Source of the DNA: JBOGCH01 sp051656645
Lineage (GTDB): Bacteria > Bacteroidota > Bacteroidia > Bacteroidales > Marinifilaceae
DNA length: 64,000 bases
Direction: 5' to 3'
Assembly (NCBI GenBank): GCA_051656645.1
Contig: JBOGCH010000020.1
Coordinates: forward strand, 62,001-126,000
In this document: positions 34,407-43,463 of the stretch, piece after piece
Position numbering within the stretch: position 1 is the first letter of the stretch
Layout of the letters: every line of letters begins with the position of its first letter
Position numbers and translations under genes: made by a program
The notes under the pieces: model-generated
What the model was told of the DNA's origin: nothing
Database searches by the model: none
What the model saw: only the letters and a program-made list of their open reading frames with translations

Positions 34407-34996
34407 TTCTTATTTATGGCATTTATAAGCGAAATTGCGGCATTGAATTGTTGCAATACTTCCTCGGATTTAAGCCAATAATTCGTTTTAAGACCTATCA
34501 TTGTTGTATCCTCAAATTCCGGAAATGCGGGGATAACCTCACGTCCTTTCCCAATAACCAATTTAAGTGGTTGTATTTGTTTAGCCAGACTAATATAGGA
34601 TGCTATGGTTTGAGGTGTAATATATTTTTGTAATTTATCCCAATCCGTGGTCTTTATACATGCACTTTTATCAATATCTTTTTGTCCAGTTTTAATTGAA
34701 TTGCTATTGAAGAGCATATTTAATATGGGGCTTAGTCTGGGTTCAATTTCGCAAGATACATCTGATTGTTCAGCAAAAGGCGTATATATGCCGCTATGTA
34801 ATGTATTCATGTACATTTGGGCGGCGAAAGAATCGTAGGCATAGTAGAATATCTTGTCCTTTTGCATAAAAGCAAATTTGTCATGTACACTTATGCCATT
34901 ATTAATCATGCCAAATAGTTTGATCTCGGTTTCGCTATCAACATACGTAAAATCGTTTTTTTGAGCAATAACCTTATATTCTTCTAGTGTTGTCAT
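34403..34996 (-). CDS. uncharacterised cytosolic protein
   Basis: 197 residues from ATG 34996 (MTTLEEYKVIAQKNDF). The longer frame to 35131 covers the promoter and is hydrophobic nonsense. No signal peptide, no membrane helix, no motif I recognise; mixed alpha/beta with a helical C-terminus (EEVLQQFNAAISLINAINKK). TTG at 35052-35054, 20-nt spacer, TAAATTTG at 35024-35031 fit a promoter 27 nt upstream. Confidence 0.55.
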   Translation of the reverse strand: MTTLEEYKVIAQKNDFTYVDSETEIKLFGMINNGISVHDKFAFMQKDKIFYYAYDSFAAQMYMNTLHSGIYTPFAEQSDVSCEIEPRLSPILNMLFNSNSIKTGQKDIDKSACIKTTDWDKLQKYITPQTIASYISLAKQIQPLKLVIGKGREVIPAFPEFEDTTMIGLKTNYWLKSEEVLQQFNAAISLINAINKK

Positions 34997-35023
34997 AATT
35001 TGGATATTATATACTAATATAAT

Positions 35024-35054
35024 CAAATTTACAGAGTTATAAATAGCTAGACAA
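35024..35054 (-). promoter_or_regulatory. promoter of the uncharacterised gene at 34403
   Basis: Minus-strand ATTG with TTG at 35052-35054, 20-nt spacer, TAAATTTG at 35024-35031. It fixes the start at 34996 rather than 35131. Confidence 0.6.
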
Positions 35055-35277
35055 TAAGTTAACTGAAAAAATAATTGAGTCTGCAGGATTCGAAATTGAT
35101 TAACTAAATATGTGATAAGGCTACATATCAATAATGTTTTATAATCTAATTAAGTTAATAATATTTCTAGGTTTTAAAAGAAGACGATTTATTATTAAAT
35201 AATCTACTAAAGATAGAGGAGCTTAAACTATAATATTATATTTGCCTCAGTAAACTCACAAACAAAAGCCAAGTAGA

Positions 35278-35676
35278 ATGAGAAAGTTGATAAATACACA
35301 TGAGATGTTCATTGCCTCTGAAATATTAAGGTATATTCAGACCAATGCTGCAATGAAAATTTATTCTTGGGGGGTGAGATGCTTTGGTGAATATTATGAT
35401 ATGCATAAGGATGAAATAACTGTTGTATTCCATGTACAAGGTATGATGTTTCAAGGTTGGGTGCATGTTGGTTATGATGAAACAGCAGATTGTTTTCGAG
35501 TTTACTTATCCAAGGAGTTAGAGAGTAAAAAAACACTGAAATACGATAACATATATATTGATGATGTTATTGAGTTAATTGATCAGGAGGTTGAGAAACC
35601 GATAGAAATGTCTAATGAGGAATATAAAGCAATTATGAATGTATGCTATTCCTCTATTCTGTTTACTTCAAATTAG
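35278..35676 (+). CDS. uncharacterised small protein
   Basis: 132 residues, no signal or membrane helix. Predicted pattern: helix (10-25), three or four strands (GVRCFGEYYD, ITVVFHVQGMMFQGWVHVGYD, FRVYLSKELESKK), then an acidic helix (DDVIELIDQEVE). I do not recognise the family. TATATTTG at 35237-35244 lies 33 nt upstream. Lower GC than neighbours. It stands alone and ends at a strong terminator. Confidence 0.55.
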   Translation: MRKLINTHEMFIASEILRYIQTNAAMKIYSWGVRCFGEYYDMHKDEITVVFHVQGMMFQGWVHVGYDETADCFRVYLSKELESKKTLKYDNIYIDDVIELIDQEVEKPIEMSNEEYKAIMNVCYSSILFTSN

Positions 35677-35683
35677 TAGTTGT

Positions 35684-35729
35684 AACTAAAATACCCTCGG
35701 CAAGATTTCTTGCCGAGGGTATTTTAGTT
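35684..35729. terminator. perfect palindromic bidirectional terminator
   Basis: A 22-bp perfect stem (35684-35705 with 35708-35729) and a 2-nt loop; core ACCCTCGGCAAG. Separates convergent genes. Confidence 0.9.
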
Positions 35730-35744
35730 TGGGTTATTTACCCG

Positions 35745-37016
35745 TTAGAAGTTATATCTTACCATTAAATTTGCGCGACTGGCGTTACCGTAGTTTTTAT
35801 CGTATTCATTTTTACGGCCATAAATATACTCTAGACCCATTTGTCCATATTCACTGAATTGCCAAATAACATTAGCAAGAGCATATTGTGTATACTTATA
35901 TGCACTACCGCCTAGTGTTTCCATGTTTTGCATACGGCTGTAACTATATACAAGATTACTCTGTACGCGTTTGCACCAATTAAGATTAAATGCTCCGTAA
36001 GCACCCCAGTTTGTAGGTGAACTTAGGCGTCCTTCTGTGTGTCGTGGGATTAAATCATAGTCAATACCACTTACGTCTTGAACATAAGTTGCAATACCAT
36101 TACCATAAACACCTTGGAATTGGAAATTTGCCATTTTGCATAGTTTTACGTTACCACTAAGTGCTGCTCCCCAGCCTACAACAGTATGTTCTGATTGGTT
36201 ATGAGGTGTATTCTCTTTGTAATTTAGGAAACGCATAATACCTGCAGCTCTTAAGTAACTACCATCCTTAAATTGATATTTTACTGCCAATGGAATATCC
36301 GGAGCTTTTGGATTTAGTTGTTTTGTTTTATTTTCAGTATAGGTTGGGACAACATATTCAACAGCTAACTCAGCCGATAAATTTTTGTTGAAATTATAAC
36401 CATATCTAATCATCGGGTTCTTTACTAATAAAGCACTTGGAGGACCTTGTAAATCAATAGTATTAGGAGCAGCTGCAATGTCTCCGAAAGTACTCCATGC
36501 TTGTCCAAATGTAAATCCTTTAAATTGAATAAAAGCTTGTTGTAATTGTGGTGTTTGATTTGGGCCCACAAATTGCATATTAATGTAAGCATTTAAACGC
36601 CCTACGTCTGTATTTGCAATTAATTTAAAGAATAATGTCGATTGATTTACATTTAAATTGAAACTTGGCGATGGTTGTTTCTTTCCAAAGTGTTGCATTG
36701 GAATTTGCGAAGTAACAAAATAGTTGTAACCGTTATTGTTATTAATATTACAACCATTAAAGTCATAAACACCTTGTAACTGTACATATCCTCCCATACC
36801 AAAAATAAAATTCTTTTGGGAGTTGTAGAAGATAAATCGCGGCGATGCCGGATCACTAAATGCAAGAGGGAATGCTTCCTTCATCATCGTATAAAAGTTA
36901 TAATGGTCTTGTTCTGCAGAGACCGAGGTAACTTTTACTTTTTGTGCTGATAACTGAGACTCAGCAAAAACACTTGCCAGAAGTGTCATCATTAGAATAA
37001 TAGTCAGTTTTTTCAT
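35745..37016 (-). CDS. outer-membrane porin
   Basis: 423 residues. Signal peptide to about residue 25 (LLASVFAESQLSAQ). A long series of amphipathic strands with aromatic girdles (GMGGYVQLQGVYDFNG, LFFKLIANTDVGRLNAYINMQF, GYNFNKNLSAELAVEYV) ends in phenylalanine (ANLMVRYNF), the outer-membrane sorting signal. The N-terminal part resembles DcaP-like trimeric porins. Same strand as the MFS carrier upstream (76-nt gap), so they may import one substrate, but this is inference. Confidence 0.78.
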   Translation of the reverse strand: MKKLTIILMMTLLASVFAESQLSAQKVKVTSVSAEQDHYNFYTMMKEAFPLAFSDPASPRFIFYNSQKNFIFGMGGYVQLQGVYDFNGCNINNNNGYNYFVTSQIPMQHFGKKQPSPSFNLNVNQSTLFFKLIANTDVGRLNAYINMQFVGPNQTPQLQQAFIQFKGFTFGQAWSTFGDIAAAPNTIDLQGPPSALLVKNPMIRYGYNFNKNLSAELAVEYVVPTYTENKTKQLNPKAPDIPLAVKYQFKDGSYLRAAGIMRFLNYKENTPHNQSEHTVVGWGAALSGNVKLCKMANFQFQGVYGNGIATYVQDVSGIDYDLIPRHTEGRLSSPTNWGAYGAFNLNWCKRVQSNLVYSYSRMQNMETLGGSAYKYTQYALANVIWQFSEYGQMGLEYIYGRKNEYDKNYGNASRANLMVRYNF

Positions 37017-37092
37017 ATTCGTCTAATTAAGTTATATTTAAATAATTGAGGGTTTATACGCGTTACTTGATGTGGTGTTATAATATATGTTA

Positions 37093-38379
37093 TTAATCTT
37101 CAGGGTTAGACGGGTCTGTATTGAATAAAGTTTTATTACGTAATAGATAAGCAATAACGGCAATGATTAATGCTGCGAACATATTGACCCAGAATGGGAA
37201 ACGCATATCATTTACCCTGTTAAATATTACCTGAATCCATTCTACAACAAATGGGCATACACAAATAGCTAAGTAATTGGCAGACATTACAAGCGCTAAT
37301 GCAAATACTGTTTTCTTTGGAATAGCTGCTAAGGATGTTTTTTCATAGACAATAGGTTGAACAATGCCATATCCTAAACCCACGAGAATGGCTCCTGCTC
37401 CAATAACAATCAATGCTTTCGATACAAGAATGAGTAGAAAGCCCAGGCTCACAGACAGAAAGCTCAATGCAATAGTCCATTTTTTTAGCCAACTTATAAC
37501 GTTAGATATAAAAAATCCGGGCAACATGATGGCCAAGAAAAATAAAGAAATCATAGTTCCCGACTTGGTACTATCAAAATGGTAGGACTGCAGTACAAAT
37601 GGCAAATTAAATGCAATGAGAACAACTAACAACGTCATTAAAAAATAAATAATAACGAGTCCCGAAAGTAGTTTAACATTAAATTTCTTTCCCTCGGCTG
37701 TATAAAGTTTTAATGCGTCTGTATCCTGTTCGGCCGTTGTGTCTTGTGGTTGAGTATCGGTAACAAGTCGGACATTATTTTTTTTCAGATATGCATTACT
37801 TAAAAATGGCATAAGTAATAATGGAATTACTGGAACAAGATATACGATAAAGGAAAGATGCCAATTTATCGTGGCAAATTTACCAGCTAATATTGTTGCA
37901 ATAACTAATGTCATGTTGTTTATCCCAGAACTTAATCCCATCTGCTTAACACGGTACTTACCAGTGAAGAAGTCTGCAATCAAGGCTGTAGAGTTAGGTA
38001 TAATTAAACCAGCACCTATACCAAGAACACAACTTAATATAATCATAAATGTCATGCTCTTAGCAAAGAAATAGAGGACACCGCATGCCAAGAAAATACT
38101 CAATCCAATGTATAAAACTAAGGATTTATCTCTCGATTCTGAAATCTTCCCAGACAATAAAACAGCCGGAATAATCAATACGGATGGTAGCGATGTTAGC
38201 ATCTGAATCTCTAAATCGGAAGCTCCGGAGAATATCGTATCAAGTTTTCCTAAAATAGGGGAAATAGCTAAACCCGGTAAAGAGGTAATTGCGGAGATTG
38301 ACCATATACTTAGTAAGGTCAATAACGGAATAGTTCCTTTACCCGTTTTTATTCGATGTTTCATTAACTGGCTAAACAT
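37093..38379 (-). CDS. MFS transporter
   Basis: 428 residues, 12 predicted helices. Motif-A-like LLSGKISESRDKS after TM2 and GIGAGLIIPNS in TM4; a hydrophilic central loop of about 40 residues (205-240). MFS carriers move small solutes; substrate not readable. Followed by the porin gene and divergent from the glutamate/GABA antiporter, so a link to amino acid or acid stress is possible but unproven. Confidence 0.85.
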   Translation of the reverse strand: MFSQLMKHRIKTGKGTIPLLTLLSIWSISAITSLPGLAISPILGKLDTIFSGASDLEIQMLTSLPSVLIIPAVLLSGKISESRDKSLVLYIGLSIFLACGVLYFFAKSMTFMIILSCVLGIGAGLIIPNSTALIADFFTGKYRVKQMGLSSGINNMTLVIATILAGKFATINWHLSFIVYLVPVIPLLLMPFLSNAYLKKNNVRLVTDTQPQDTTAEQDTDALKLYTAEGKKFNVKLLSGLVIIYFLMTLLVVLIAFNLPFVLQSYHFDSTKSGTMISLFFLAIMLPGFFISNVISWLKKWTIALSFLSVSLGFLLILVSKALIVIGAGAILVGLGYGIVQPIVYEKTSLAAIPKKTVFALALVMSANYLAICVCPFVVEWIQVIFNRVNDMRFPFWVNMFAALIIAVIAYLLRNKTLFNTDPSNPED

Positions 38380-38410
38380 AAGCTAAGGCATTAATTATTA
38401 TATAAAAGAT

Positions 38411-38427
38411 ATCAAACATATTTTGAT
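38411..38427. promoter_or_regulatory. possible operator upstream of MFS gene
   Basis: ATCAAA-N5-TTTGAT perfect dyad, 32 nt before the MFS start. Size suits a dimeric regulator, but short dyads are frequent in AT-rich gaps. Confidence 0.25.
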
Positions 38428-38662
38428 GTATGGATTACGATATTCGCTAATAATAGTTGTCAAATTTCTGACTCAACTTTACTCAATGGCTGTTTTTAAA
38501 CTTCCTTTTCAAAATGAATAGTAGATTAAGTTTAAAGGGAGGTAAATAACGTTAATAGAATATGTCAAATTAAACATGGCATTCCTACCCTCCGTACAAG
38601 AATAACATTTATACAAACTATAAAATTATAAACGCTAGTATTCATATTTAAACAATACAGAA

Positions 38663-40246
38663 ATGGCAACAAATCAAAAATCAACAGGAAAAGCGGTTAA
38701 GCTCGGAATTATGACGCTCGCAATGATGAACATTGCGGCAGTTGTAAGTCTCCGTGGTCTTCCCGCTGAAGCTGAATATGGAATATCTTCAGCCTTTTAT
38801 TATCTATTCGCAGCTATCGTATTTTTAATTCCAACCTCATTAGTCGCAGCCGAACTTGCAGCAATGTTTTCTAGCAAAGAGGGTGGAGTATTCCGTTGGG
38901 TAGGTGAAGCGATGGGAACACGTTTTGGTTTCCTTGCAATATTTATGCAGTGGATTGAAAGTACAATTTGGTATCCTACAGTATTAACATTTGGAGCAGT
39001 ATCCATTGCATTTATCGGCATGGACCATACGCATGACATGGCTATTGCATCCAATAAGATATTTATGCTTGTTGTGGTATTGGCAATTTATTGGGTTGCA
39101 ACTTTTATTTCGTTAAAAGGATTACATTGGGTAGGTAAAGTATCTAAATTTGGAGCCATTGTAGGTACAGTTATACCTGCTGCTCTTCTTATCATTTTCG
39201 GTATCATTTACCTTGCTACAGGTGGCCATAACAACATGGACATGAGTCAAAGCTTTATTCCAGACTTTACTAAGTTTGATAATATAGTGTTAGCTTCTAG
39301 TATATTCTTGTTCTACGCAGGTATGGAGATGTCGGGTATTCACGTTATGCAAGTGGATAATCCAAATAAAAACTATCCAAAAGCTATATTCTTTAGTGCC
39401 ATTGTAACTGTGTTAATCTTTGTACTTGGTACCTTTGCGTTGGGTGTTATTATCCCTCAAAAAGACATTAACTTAACTCAAAGTTTACTTGTAGGTTTTG
39501 ATAATTACCTTTCATATCTACATTTAAATTGGGCATCACCAGTTATTGCTGTCGCTTTAATGTTTGGTGTACTTGCAGGAGTACTTACTTGGGTTGCAGG
39601 TCCTTCAAAAGGTATCTTTGATGTAGGTAAAGCAGGTTATTTACCTCCATTCTTCCAAAAGACAAATAAAATAGGCGTTCAACGTAATATCCTATTTGTT
39701 CAAGGTGGTATTGTAACGTTATTGTCATTACTTTTTGTGGTAATGCCTTCAGTACAATCATTCTATCAAATCCTTTCGCAGTTAACTGTACTTCTATATC
39801 TTGTAATGTATATGTTAATGTTTATTGCTGCAATTGTATTACGCTATAAATATCCGCATGTAGAACGTCCATATTCCATTGGTAAAAAAGGTAATGGATG
39901 GATGTGGTTAGTTGCAGGTTTAGGATTTTTTGGATCATTGCTTGCGTTTGTATTAAGCTTTATCCCTCCTGGACAAATTGCAACCGGTAGTAGCTTTACA
40001 TGGTACCTAATCCTATTCTTAGGTTGTGTCATTTTCGTAGCTTTCCCATTTATTATTTATGCTTGCAGAAAACCATCTTGGAAAGATCCAAATGTAACTT
40101 TTGCACCATTCTTATGGGAAACACAAACAACTCCTGCATCTCCAGCATCACCTTCAGCAAACAACAATGCGCAAGGTAATACACCTCCGCCAACTAATAA
40201 GCCTGATAGTGATAAACCGGCTGGCGATAAACCCGCAGGACAATAA
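38663..40246 (+). CDS. gadC: glutamate/GABA antiporter (APC superfamily)
   Basis: 527 residues, 12 helices. GadC-like start (KLGIMTLAMMNIAAVVSLRGLPAEAEYG), FSSKEGGVFRWVGEAMG, FLFYAGMEMSGIHVMQVDNP, and a hydrophilic Ser/Pro/Asp-rich tail of about 35 residues (SPASPSANNN onward) where GadC has its pH-sensing plug. Exchanges glutamate (or glutamine) for GABA in acid resistance. Glutaminase follows 53 nt later. No glutamate decarboxylase is in the window, so the decarboxylation arm must be elsewhere or the pair works as the glutaminase/GadC system, in which ammonia from glutamine consumes protons. Confidence 0.9.
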   Translation: MATNQKSTGKAVKLGIMTLAMMNIAAVVSLRGLPAEAEYGISSAFYYLFAAIVFLIPTSLVAAELAAMFSSKEGGVFRWVGEAMGTRFGFLAIFMQWIESTIWYPTVLTFGAVSIAFIGMDHTHDMAIASNKIFMLVVVLAIYWVATFISLKGLHWVGKVSKFGAIVGTVIPAALLIIFGIIYLATGGHNNMDMSQSFIPDFTKFDNIVLASSIFLFYAGMEMSGIHVMQVDNPNKNYPKAIFFSAIVTVLIFVLGTFALGVIIPQKDINLTQSLLVGFDNYLSYLHLNWASPVIAVALMFGVLAGVLTWVAGPSKGIFDVGKAGYLPPFFQKTNKIGVQRNILFVQGGIVTLLSLLFVVMPSVQSFYQILSQLTVLLYLVMYMLMFIAAIVLRYKYPHVERPYSIGKKGNGWMWLVAGLGFFGSLLAFVLSFIPPGQIATGSSFTWYLILFLGCVIFVAFPFIIYACRKPSWKDPNVTFAPFLWETQTTPASPASPSANNNAQGNTPPPTNKPDSDKPAGDKPAGQ

Positions 40247-40299
40247 ACTTAGTGTATAGTTTTGACATAATGATTACAGAATAAAGTTTATAAGTAAAA

Positions 40300-41265
40300 A
40301 TGAAAAAGCAAATAAAAATAGACGAACTCCGTCAGGTTGTAAATGAAGCATACGATAAATGCAAGGGGATAAAAGAGGGGGCCAACGCCAATTACATTCC
40401 TTTTCTTGGAAGTGTAGACTCAAACCTATTTGGTATATCAGTATGTCTTCCGGATGGAACACAAATTAATGTAGGCGATATCGACTATAAATTCGGTATT
40501 GAATCTATCTCCAAAGTACATACAGCAATCCTTATTCTTCAACAATACGGTAAGGATAAAGTATTGGAAATGATTGGAGCAGACGCTACCGGATTGCCTT
40601 TTAATTCCATCATGGCCATTTTATTGGAAAACGATCACCCAAGTACACCACTTGTTAATGCGGGAGCGATAGCTGCTGCAAGTATGGTGAAACCTATAGG
40701 CGATTCTAACTCCAAATGGGATGCCATTGTGGATAATATGATGGCACTTTGCGGTAGTGAAGTAGTTTTACTAGATGAACTTTATAAATCAGAAAGTGAA
40801 ACCAACTTTAACAATAAATCCATCGCTTGGTTATTGAAAAACTACGGACGCATATATGACGACCCGGATATGGCTCTGGATCTTTACACCCGTCAATGTT
40901 CTATGGGAGTTACTGTTGAGCAGCTAGCTGTCTCTGGATGTACCATTGCTAACGCAGGCTTGAATCCTGTAACAAAACAACAGGTCTTTGATCCTAGCAT
41001 AACACCGTATATCACATCACTAATTGCTACTGTAGGTTTCTATGAGCATACGGGCGATTGGTTGTACAGCTCAGGAGTCCCAGCCAAAACCGGAGTAGGA
41101 GGAGGCGTAATGGGTACCGTCCCTGGCGTAATGGGTATTGCAGCCTTTGCTCCGCCATTGGACAGTGCCGGAAACTCAGTGAAGGCACAAGCTGCTATTA
41201 AGTATATTGCAGAACAAATAGGTATGCATATCTTTAAAGGGGAACAAATTGAAGTTATCCCATAA
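40300..41265 (+). CDS. glsA: glutaminase A
   Basis: 321 residues hydrolysing glutamine to glutamate and ammonia. Serine beta-lactamase-like fold with S-x-x-K at S69-I-S-K72 (GIESISKVH), PLVNAGAIAAASM, the conserved GVTVEQLAVSGCTIANAGLNP, and SGVPAKTGVGGGVMGTVPG. Cotranscribed with gadC by spacing. Their pairing supports the glutamine-dependent acid resistance function. Confidence 0.95.
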   Translation: MKKQIKIDELRQVVNEAYDKCKGIKEGANANYIPFLGSVDSNLFGISVCLPDGTQINVGDIDYKFGIESISKVHTAILILQQYGKDKVLEMIGADATGLPFNSIMAILLENDHPSTPLVNAGAIAAASMVKPIGDSNSKWDAIVDNMMALCGSEVVLLDELYKSESETNFNNKSIAWLLKNYGRIYDDPDMALDLYTRQCSMGVTVEQLAVSGCTIANAGLNPVTKQQVFDPSITPYITSLIATVGFYEHTGDWLYSSGVPAKTGVGGGVMGTVPGVMGIAAFAPPLDSAGNSVKAQAAIKYIAEQIGMHIFKGEQIEVIP

Positions 41266-41288
41266 ACATTATTAGTATACCAAGCATA

Positions 41289-41326
41289 ACCCCTCAATGG
41301 AAAAATGAAATACCATTGAGGGGTTT
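41289..41326. terminator. terminator after glsA
   Basis: ACCCCTCAATGG (41289-41300) pairs with CCATTGAGGGGT (41313-41324), 12-nt loop, then TT. Shared with the convergent histidine kinase gene. Confidence 0.75.
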
Positions 41327-41330
41327 CTAA

Positions 41331-42674
41331 TTAAAAAGACAATGTTATAATTGTTCCAACATTCTGGACCGAATTAATCTTGTAATGAATATCGTTATTT
41401 TCACAAATCTGAAGAGCAATGGATAAACCAATACCACTTCCTGCAATTTTATTTGTATTATCTGCTCTATAAAATGGTTTACTAATGTGTTCCATCTCTT
41501 TGTATGGAATACCTATGCCTTTATCCGTAATCGTTATTTCTAACTTATCTTCCACCTTTGATAGTACCACTTCTACCGGTTCATTATTGGAATATTTAGC
41601 TGCATTCTCAATAAAATTCCATAAAGCAATAAGTAACTGTGTACGTGGTTTTGTAACATTTAAAATCTCATAATCCTGCGTGCTTATGGTTATGTCAATG
41701 TTCATGGTTGTTTTTGGAAATCTATTCTTCAGTTTGTCAAAAATCTCCCATAATAACTCATCTACTCTACAGGACTCAACATTTGTTTCATTGGGTTGCA
41801 CTTTGGAAATTGTAATTAATGTGGCTAATATATTTTCCAAGTCTTTAATTTGTCCCATCAGCTTTGTTGTTAATGCAGTATACTCCTCAGGAGTTCGAGG
41901 GCGTAGTTGAAATACCTCGAGATGTCCTTGCATGGAGGCTAATGGAGTTTTAAACTCATGCGATACGTAATTGACAAAGTTTCGTTGAATTATAAACGAC
42001 TTAGCAATCTTATCCAAAAGTAAATTGAAAGTGTTAACTAAATCTTCTAGCTCATCGTTTGTTGCGGGCAATTGAATCTTGGTTTCCAAACTCTCTGTCG
42101 ATATCTTATTTACCTGTCCAATAACCTCTCTAAATGGACGATAAGCGTTGTATGCAATAACTCTGCTTAGTATCACCATTAAAAGGATACCCAACGCTAA
42201 CCCACCAAGTAAAATCCATGACAGTAAATAAAACTGGCGCATCGCTACCTCGCGTTTCTCTTTCGCAATTACTACGAAATCTCCCTGATTATCCGAGTAG
42301 TAAATGCCATAACAAAAGAAATCACCATAGGTAAACTCCAAAATGCTTTCCTGGCGTATCATGTCGAGAACCTTTCCTGGAATTACATCATAGTGTGACC
42401 CATAAGCAATTTCATCCTTCTCATTGTAAAGTTGATAAAAAGTATTATTCACATTCTCGTGGAACTGTTTCTTCACTTTTGCAAACTCTGTAGTGTTCAG
42501 TTCATCCTCCTCTAAGTAAAAAAAAGCAATCAGGGGTGCTGTTTGCTTCATTCCATTGTAAAGGGCGCGCTCGGTATAATTATAAAATAACAGCAATACC
42601 AATAAGGAGATAAAAAGGAAAACAACTCCAAATACCACCGAGCTATATAGCGATAATCTACTTTGTACTTTCAT
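41331..42674 (-). CDS. sensor histidine kinase
   Basis: 447 residues. TM1 (about 10-32), periplasmic sensor of about 115 residues, TM2 (about 150-172), HAMP, H-box FVNYVSHEFKTPLASMQGHLEV with H239, N-box NFIENAAKYS, G boxes DKGIGIPYKE and GSGIGLSIALQICE. Phosphorylates the response regulator encoded just upstream. Last gene of the efflux operon; a typical metal or envelope-stress kinase layout, but no metal-binding residues stand out in the sensor. Confidence 0.94.
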   Translation of the reverse strand: MKVQSRLSLYSSVVFGVVFLFISLLVLLLFYNYTERALYNGMKQTAPLIAFFYLEEDELNTTEFAKVKKQFHENVNNTFYQLYNEKDEIAYGSHYDVIPGKVLDMIRQESILEFTYGDFFCYGIYYSDNQGDFVVIAKEKREVAMRQFYLLSWILLGGLALGILLMVILSRVIAYNAYRPFREVIGQVNKISTESLETKIQLPATNDELEDLVNTFNLLLDKIAKSFIIQRNFVNYVSHEFKTPLASMQGHLEVFQLRPRTPEEYTALTTKLMGQIKDLENILATLITISKVQPNETNVESCRVDELLWEIFDKLKNRFPKTTMNIDITISTQDYEILNVTKPRTQLLIALWNFIENAAKYSNNEPVEVVLSKVEDKLEITITDKGIGIPYKEMEHISKPFYRADNTNKIAGSGIGLSIALQICENNDIHYKINSVQNVGTIITLSF

Positions 42675-42779
42675 CTGTAATTAATCGGTTTTTATCTTAT
42701 CCTATTTAGTTTGTTTGCAGTAAATAACGTCTCAATGTGTCATTTTGCCAATGCACATAATGTGTCTTGACATTATTCT

Positions 42780-43463
42780 CTAGTCGCGGCTACGCATAAT
42801 ATAACCGCGTCCTTTCACCGTTTCAATTCGTTTTTCATTATTGGCCTCGGTTTTATTTCGTAAATAGGATATATATACATCAACAATATTGGTCGATGTA
42901 TTGTGATAAATACCCCATACCTCGCTCAATATCTGAGTTCTGGTAAGCACTTTGTCTTGATTCTCCATAAATAACTTCAGTAACATAAACTCCTGATGTG
43001 TAAGAGAAATTACAACATCTCCATGTTTCACTATATGTTGCTCAACATCCACCGTCAAATTGCCACAAATAAGAGTTTTACCGTTTACATCTCCATCATA
43101 ATGCTGTTTTCTGCGCAGCAAAGCATTAACCCGAGCCAATAACTCGTTAAAATGAAATGGTTTGCTTAAATAATCATCAGCACCCATATCCAAAGCCTTA
43201 ACTTTGTCGTCCACTTCGCCTAGTGCGCTTAGTACTAATACAGGAATTCTTAAACGTTTAAATCGCATGTATTGTAATATCTCATAACCGTCAATATCGG
43301 GAAGCATAATGTCTAACAGTACCAAGTCAAAATTGGCTGTTCTTATCTCACTCAATGCCTCGTTTCCTGTTTCGGCAAGCACTATTGTAAATCCGCTTTC
43401 CTCCAGTCCTTTAATCAGGAATTCACTAATCCTTCTGTTATCCTCAATGATTAATATTCTCAT
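42780..43463 (-). CDS. OmpR/PhoB-family response regulator
   Basis: 227 residues. Receiver domain with acidic pair E7-D8, phosphoacceptor D51 (LVLLDIMLPDIDG) and K in LSKPF; winged-helix DNA-binding domain (HQEFMLLKLFMENQDKVLTR, VDVYISYLRNK, IETVKGRGYIM). It starts inside the last 20 nt of the RND gene, so translation is coupled. Probably controls its own operon. Confidence 0.96.
   Translation of the reverse strand: MRILIIEDNRRISEFLIKGLEESGFTIVLAETGNEALSEIRTANFDLVLLDIMLPDIDGYEILQYMRFKRLRIPVLVLSALGEVDDKVKALDMGADDYLSKPFHFNELLARVNALLRRKQHYDGDVNGKTLICGNLTVDVEQHIVKHGDVVISLTHQEFMLLKLFMENQDKVLTRTQILSEVWGIYHNTSTNIVDVYISYLRNKTEANNEKRIETVKGRGYIMRSRD

Noticed and set aside
34997..35131. 45-codon N-terminal extension of the unknown gene at 34403
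   Set aside because: It includes a matching promoter (TTG-N20-TAAATTTG) and AT-rich hydrophobic nonsense; the start at 34996 follows the promoter properly.
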